64,000 bases of DNA from NCBI GenBank assembly GCA_041685115.1, contig JAWLGK010000013.1, positions 1-64,000 on the forward strand, given 5' to 3'. The notes below the pieces were generated by a model. The model had not been told where the DNA came from. It did no database searches and saw only the letters and a program-made list of their open reading frames with translations. Positions 60,679-64,000 of the stretch are shown in pieces; position 1 is the stretch's first letter, and each line of letters begins with the position of its first letter. The DNA comes from JALOAT01 sp041685115. GTDB taxonomy: Bacteria; Pseudomonadota; Gammaproteobacteria; Thiohalomonadales; Thiohalomonadaceae. The translations under genes were made by a program, and so were the position numbers.

Positions 60679-61994
60679 GGGGCCACAGCCCTGTAACGGC
60701 CCGCGAGCATGTCGAGCATGTCGTCGATCTGCTCGCGTTCACCGAAGTTACCCATGTGGCCGCCGTGGTCGTAAAGCGCGAGACGGGCGCCGAAAATGCG
60801 TTGCAGCCAGGCGAGGTCCTCCCCGTCCAGGATCAATTCATCACGGTTGGTCTGCACGTAGTAGTCGCCGCTTTCCGCCAGCCTGGGTTCGATGATGCGC
60901 AGATGGCTGTCGGCGATCAGAGACGCCAGCGTGGCGCCGGGACGACGCATGAGATAGTACGGCGCGAGCACCTGCACGAAGTAGTCCTGGAAGGTCTTGT
61001 TGCGCGCCGCGTACATCACGGGCACCAGCGATTCACTCACCCCGGGCGGTCGGCCCGGCTCGGTCAGCACGCCGCTGCCTGCATAGATGTCACCGGCGAG
61101 GAACATGTCGATGAGCGACAGGCGAAACACCAGCGCGATGCCTGCGGCGCGATCGCGGTCCGACCGGAGCACCTGCGCCACGGCCGCGAACAGGAAGTCC
61201 TGATCCACCTGGGTGGCGTCGGCGAGGACATAGGCGTGCGCCAGCTTGGTATAGAGCTCGCGGTACAGACGCTCGAAATCTCCATCGCCATTGCCCACGC
61301 TCAGGCTCAACAGCTCGTCGAGGCGGTTGACGGCGTTGTACAGGTTTACCGGTGGATTGACGAGTACCGCCCGGCCAATGCCAATGGCCCCAACCTGATC
61401 ATCGATGGCCTTCACCAACGCGGCATGGGCGCCGCCCAGGCTGTAACCGAGCACGTGGATGGCCGATATGGGCACCCGCTCGCGCAGCCGCGGCACGATC
61501 TGGCGGATGACGCGGTGCATGTCCATGCCATCCTGGCGCAGTTCACCGGCCACCCCGGTGCTCGACGCCGCGACGATGAAGCCTGGCGAGGTGGGTGAAG
61601 GCAGGGTGAGCACATGATAGCCGGCGCCGTACAGGGCGCGGCGGAACAGCCGCAGCTTCTGCGTATCCGCGGTACCGCCGGTGCCCGAAATGACAATGGC
61701 GAGGGGCGCTTCCTGCGGCTGCACCGAGAGATACGCACGCAGCCTGCGATTGAACCAGTAAAGCTCGGGGACAGGCAGCCCGCCTTCGATGGCGAAGTCG
61801 AGTTCCTCCATGGGGACGGTCCCCGGGAGTACCGCCTGTGCTTCAGGCGGCGGACCAAACACCGTGGCACGCAGCGCCGCCGAACTGGCGAGCCCCAGCG
61901 GCGCGTCCTCCGCCCAGGCCGAGTGCACCGCCATCGCCGCCAGGCATACGCCCAACAGCAGGCGTCTCGCGTTTTTCCAATCAGCAGTTCTCAT
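60675..61994 (-). CDS. Exported alpha/beta hydrolase coupled to mlaA
   Basis: From ATG 61994 (MRTADWKNARRLLLGVCLAA) the protein has 439 residues with a signal peptide cut near AVHSAWA/EDAP. The nucleophile elbow is GYSLGGAHA (about residue 185). Oxyanion-side sequence (VISGTGGTADTQKL) and a probable catalytic His in YDHGGHMGNFG near the C-terminus are present. It is probably a lipase or esterase. The four-base overlap with mlaA suggests a joint role in outer-membrane lipids. Confidence 0.85.
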   Translation of the reverse strand: MRTADWKNARRLLLGVCLAAMAVHSAWAEDAPLGLASSAALRATVFGPPPEAQAVLPGTVPMEELDFAIEGGLPVPELYWFNRRLRAYLSVQPQEAPLAIVISGTGGTADTQKLRLFRRALYGAGYHVLTLPSPTSPGFIVAASSTGVAGELRQDGMDMHRVIRQIVPRLRERVPISAIHVLGYSLGGAHAALVKAIDDQVGAIGIGRAVLVNPPVNLYNAVNRLDELLSLSVGNGDGDFERLYRELYTKLAHAYVLADATQVDQDFLFAAVAQVLRSDRDRAAGIALVFRLSLIDMFLAGDIYAGSGVLTEPGRPPGVSESLVPVMYAARNKTFQDYFVQVLAPYYLMRRPGATLASLIADSHLRIIEPRLAESGDYYVQTNRDELILDGEDLAWLQRIFGARLALYDHGGHMGNFGEREQIDDMLDMLAGRYRAVAP

Positions 61995-62075
61995 CACGCA
62001 CGCGGCAGGCACAACATCCGTGAAGCGTAACGATTCGCCTGCGCGATGGTCGACGCAGGGGAATCGGGAAGTCCA

Positions 62076-64000
62076 TCAAAGCTCATTCAAGGTAAAGCAC
62101 ACCCGCGTGCCGGCGTCCTGAATGCCCTCGGCCCAGACCCGCCCTCGGTGTCGCACCACGATGCGGCGCACGGTGGCGAGGCCAATGCCCGTGCCCTCGT
62201 AAATGCTGCCGTCATGCAGCCGTTCAAACGGCTGGAAGAGCTTATGCGCATACTGCATGTCGAAGCCGGCGCCATTGTCACGCACGGAGTAAGTCAACCG
62301 GCCGCCCTGCCGCTCGGTGCCGAATTCGATCACCGCTCGCTTGCGCTGACGCGTAAACTTCAGCGCGTTGCCCAGCAGATTTTGCAGCGCGACGCGCAGC
62401 AAGGTGGGATCGCCCATGGCGGTCACCCCCGGCTGGATGCGGATTTCGGTGCGTTCCCGCCGTTCCGCGTCCAGCAGCATGCCCACCAGTTCGTGCGCCA
62501 GGGCGCTCAGGTCCACCTCGGTGACTTGAAGCTCGCTGCGGAAGACCCGCGCCAGATCCAAAAGACCATCGATGAGTTCACCCATGCGTAACGTGGCCTC
62601 GCGGATGCGGTCGAGGCACAGCTGGATGTCGGGATGCATGGCGCCGTTGAAGTCATCGGCGAGGATGTGACTGTAGCCGTTAATGGCGCGCAGCGGTCCA
62701 CGCAGGTCGTGTGATACCGAATAACTGAAGGATTCCAGTTCCTCGTAGGCGGCCTCCAGTTCGGCGGTGCGTTCGCTCACACGACGCTCCAGCAACTCCT
62801 GGGAACGCCGGCTGGCGTGCTCCGCCTGCTGGCGTTGCCGTTCGCGCTCAGTGGCGTCGATGACCGCATATACCAGAGCCTCGACCCGGCCCGTAGGGTC
62901 CTTCACCGGGGTGATGGTCCAGTCCCAATAGGTGACGGTGCGTGTCGTGTCCCCACAGCCGACAGGTTTGGCGGCCACGCTGTACGGCTCGCCGGCCGTC
63001 ACCACTTCGCGGAATATCGCGCGGTTTTCCTCGTCGTTGCAGAACTCCATCAGGTTGCGCCCCACGAAACTCTCGCGCGGCTGGCCTATGTGCGCGGCGA
63101 AGGCCTCGTTCACCTGCAGGAAATTGAACTCGCGGTCCATGACGGCGAGCAGCACATGGACATTGGCGAAGGTCGCTTCCAGTTCCTCGGTCTTGCGCCG
63201 CAGGGCCTGTTCGGTCTCATGGTGTTCGACGATCTCGCGCATGAACGAGAGATTGGATTGGTGCAGCGCCTCCGTACGCGCCTGCACCTGCCGACGCAGC
63301 GAACGCTGCCAAAGGAAGGCCACACCCGCGGCGAACGCCAGCGTAACGGCGACGACCATCGCCACCTGCCCGAAGGGCACCCGTTCTTGCTGGACAGGCG
63401 AGAGCCACTTGTCTTGCAGACGCGCGAAGGTGCCATCGGCGACCACCAGCGCCAGACCTTCGTTCAGTATGGCGAGCAGTGCGTGGTCGCCCTTGCGCAC
63501 GGCGAAACTCATCTGCTGATAGGCGGTGATGGGTGGACCCACGGTCTCGATGTTGGCGAGATCCAGCTTGCGGATCAGCTCCTGTCCCGCCAGCTTCTGC
63601 ACCACCACGGCGTCGTGCTGGCCACCATCGAGCGCGCGCAGTGCCTGCTCGACGGTCTCGGTGCGGAAGATCTTGGCGGTGAGGCCGAGGGTCTGCATGT
63701 ACTCGTCGGCGATGTCGCCGCGCATGACCATGACTTCACGGCCGCGCAGGTCCGCCACGTCGCGAATGCGCCGGTCGCCTTTGCGCACCACCAGCGTGCC
63801 GTGCATGGTGAACCAGGGCACGCTGAAGTCGTAATGGGCACGCCGCGCATCGGTGCGCGCCATGAGCGGCAGGACCTCCAGCCGACCGTCCGCCAGCTTG
63901 TCCTTGAGCACATGCCAGGGACCGGGCTCGAACGCCACCTCGTGACCCATGGCCCGCAGCACCGCACGCAGCAGTTCCACCGAGAAGCCGTCCACGGTGC
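62076..64000 (-). CDS. Sensor histidine kinase with an extracellular solute-binding domain (partial)
   Basis: The 3' end is at 62076; the start lies beyond the window, so the first part is missing. Visible domains are a bacterial periplasmic solute-binding (SBP_bac_3) domain (MARTDARRAHYDFSVPWFTM, DIADEYMQTLGLTAKIFRTE), one membrane helix, a PAS domain with its C-terminal helix, a HisKA dimer (SYSVSHDLRGPLRAINGYSH, with the phospho-accepting His), and an HATPase domain with LQNLLGNALKFTR and DNGAGFD. No receiver is fused in the visible part. It senses an external solute. Confidence 0.92.
   Translation of the reverse strand, partial: TVDGFSVELLRAVLRAMGHEVAFEPGPWHVLKDKLADGRLEVLPLMARTDARRAHYDFSVPWFTMHGTLVVRKGDRRIRDVADLRGREVMVMRGDIADEYMQTLGLTAKIFRTETVEQALRALDGGQHDAVVVQKLAGQELIRKLDLANIETVGPPITAYQQMSFAVRKGDHALLAILNEGLALVVADGTFARLQDKWLSPVQQERVPFGQVAMVVAVTLAFAAGVAFLWQRSLRRQVQARTEALHQSNLSFMREIVEHHETEQALRRKTEELEATFANVHVLLAVMDREFNFLQVNEAFAAHIGQPRESFVGRNLMEFCNDEENRAIFREVVTAGEPYSVAAKPVGCGDTTRTVTYWDWTITPVKDPTGRVEALVYAVIDATERERQRQQAEHASRRSQELLERRVSERTAELEAAYEELESFSYSVSHDLRGPLRAINGYSHILADDFNGAMHPDIQLCLDRIREATLRMGELIDGLLDLARVFRSELQVTEVDLSALAHELVGMLLDAERRERTEIRIQPGVTAMGDPTLLRVALQNLLGNALKFTRQRKRAVIEFGTERQGGRLTYSVRDNGAGFDMQYAHKLFQPFERLHDGSIYEGTGIGLATVRRIVVRHRGRVWAEGIQDAGTRVCFTLNEL

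Overview
The window is GC-rich, densely coded bacterial chromosome. Gene content and order point to a gammaproteobacterium with respiratory flexibility: an rnfABCDGE-nth cluster, cytochrome c-type nitric oxide reductase norCB with norEFQD, an NsrR-type repressor, DsrC/TusE- and DsrE-type sulfur-relay proteins and two TauE/SafE-type anion exporters. This mix would suit a sulfur-oxidising, denitrifying or microaerophilic member of the Chromatiales-like lineages. That placement is inference; no rRNA, tRNA or marker phylogeny is available here.

Layout. 1-5.5 kb: 3' end of rnfA, then rnfB, C, D, G, E and nth. 5.7-12.6 kb: DUF1841 protein, a methyltransferase/glyoxalase pair, a large PAS-GGDEF-EAL protein, argG and a MotY-like OmpA protein. 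12.8-16.9 kb: recQ, a small membrane protein coupled to a TauE/SafE permease, and a DedA protein. 17-24 kb: the NO-reductase island on the minus strand, in two transcription units (norC-norB; norE-norF-norQ-polyferredoxin-norD), each preceded by a perfect FNR/Dnr-type dyad. 24.6-31.4 kb: TusE-like protein, DsrE-like protein, GIY-YIG protein, a bactofilin-like membrane protein, a PQQ-type sugar dehydrogenase, an AI-2E family permease, a histidine phosphatase and a second TauE. 31.5-36.4 kb: a shortened HD-GYP protein, the rubrerythrin / Fe-S oxidoreductase / DUF3501 cassette, nsrR, and a divergent operon of a 4-TM protein plus a second DsrC-like protein behind an NsrR-like operator. 36.4-47.6 kb: membrane and conserved hypothetical proteins, LysR/pirin, cytochrome b561-YceI, an FHA protein, a hemerythrin, NamZ/DOMON-like proteins and a secreted protein with a third FNR/Dnr-type site. 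47.7-64 kb: GDSL esterase, polysaccharide flippase, sulfotransferase, chemoreceptor, FabMG-like protein, FapA, TorF-like porin, PAP2 phosphatase, MlaA with a hydrolase, and a hybrid sensor kinase cut by the window end.

How the genes fit together. Several units look tied to nitric oxide or redox stress. The nor genes detoxify or respire NO. NsrR and its operator control a divergent operon of unknown function. The rubrerythrin cassette sits beside nsrR, and a hemerythrin lies further on. The same FNR/Dnr-like dyad stands before norC, before norE and before an uncharacterised secreted protein at 47 kb, suggesting a small regulon.

The intergenic DNA holds many repeats. At least eight copies of an imperfect palindrome family, built from short GC-rich or CAGAG/CTCTG units, lie between genes and even inside the rnf and nor operons. 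A MITE-like palindrome of about 340 bp lies before the flippase, and a shorter repeat beginning GTAGGTCACGTTG occurs twice. No rRNA, tRNA, CRISPR array, transposase or prophage gene was seen.
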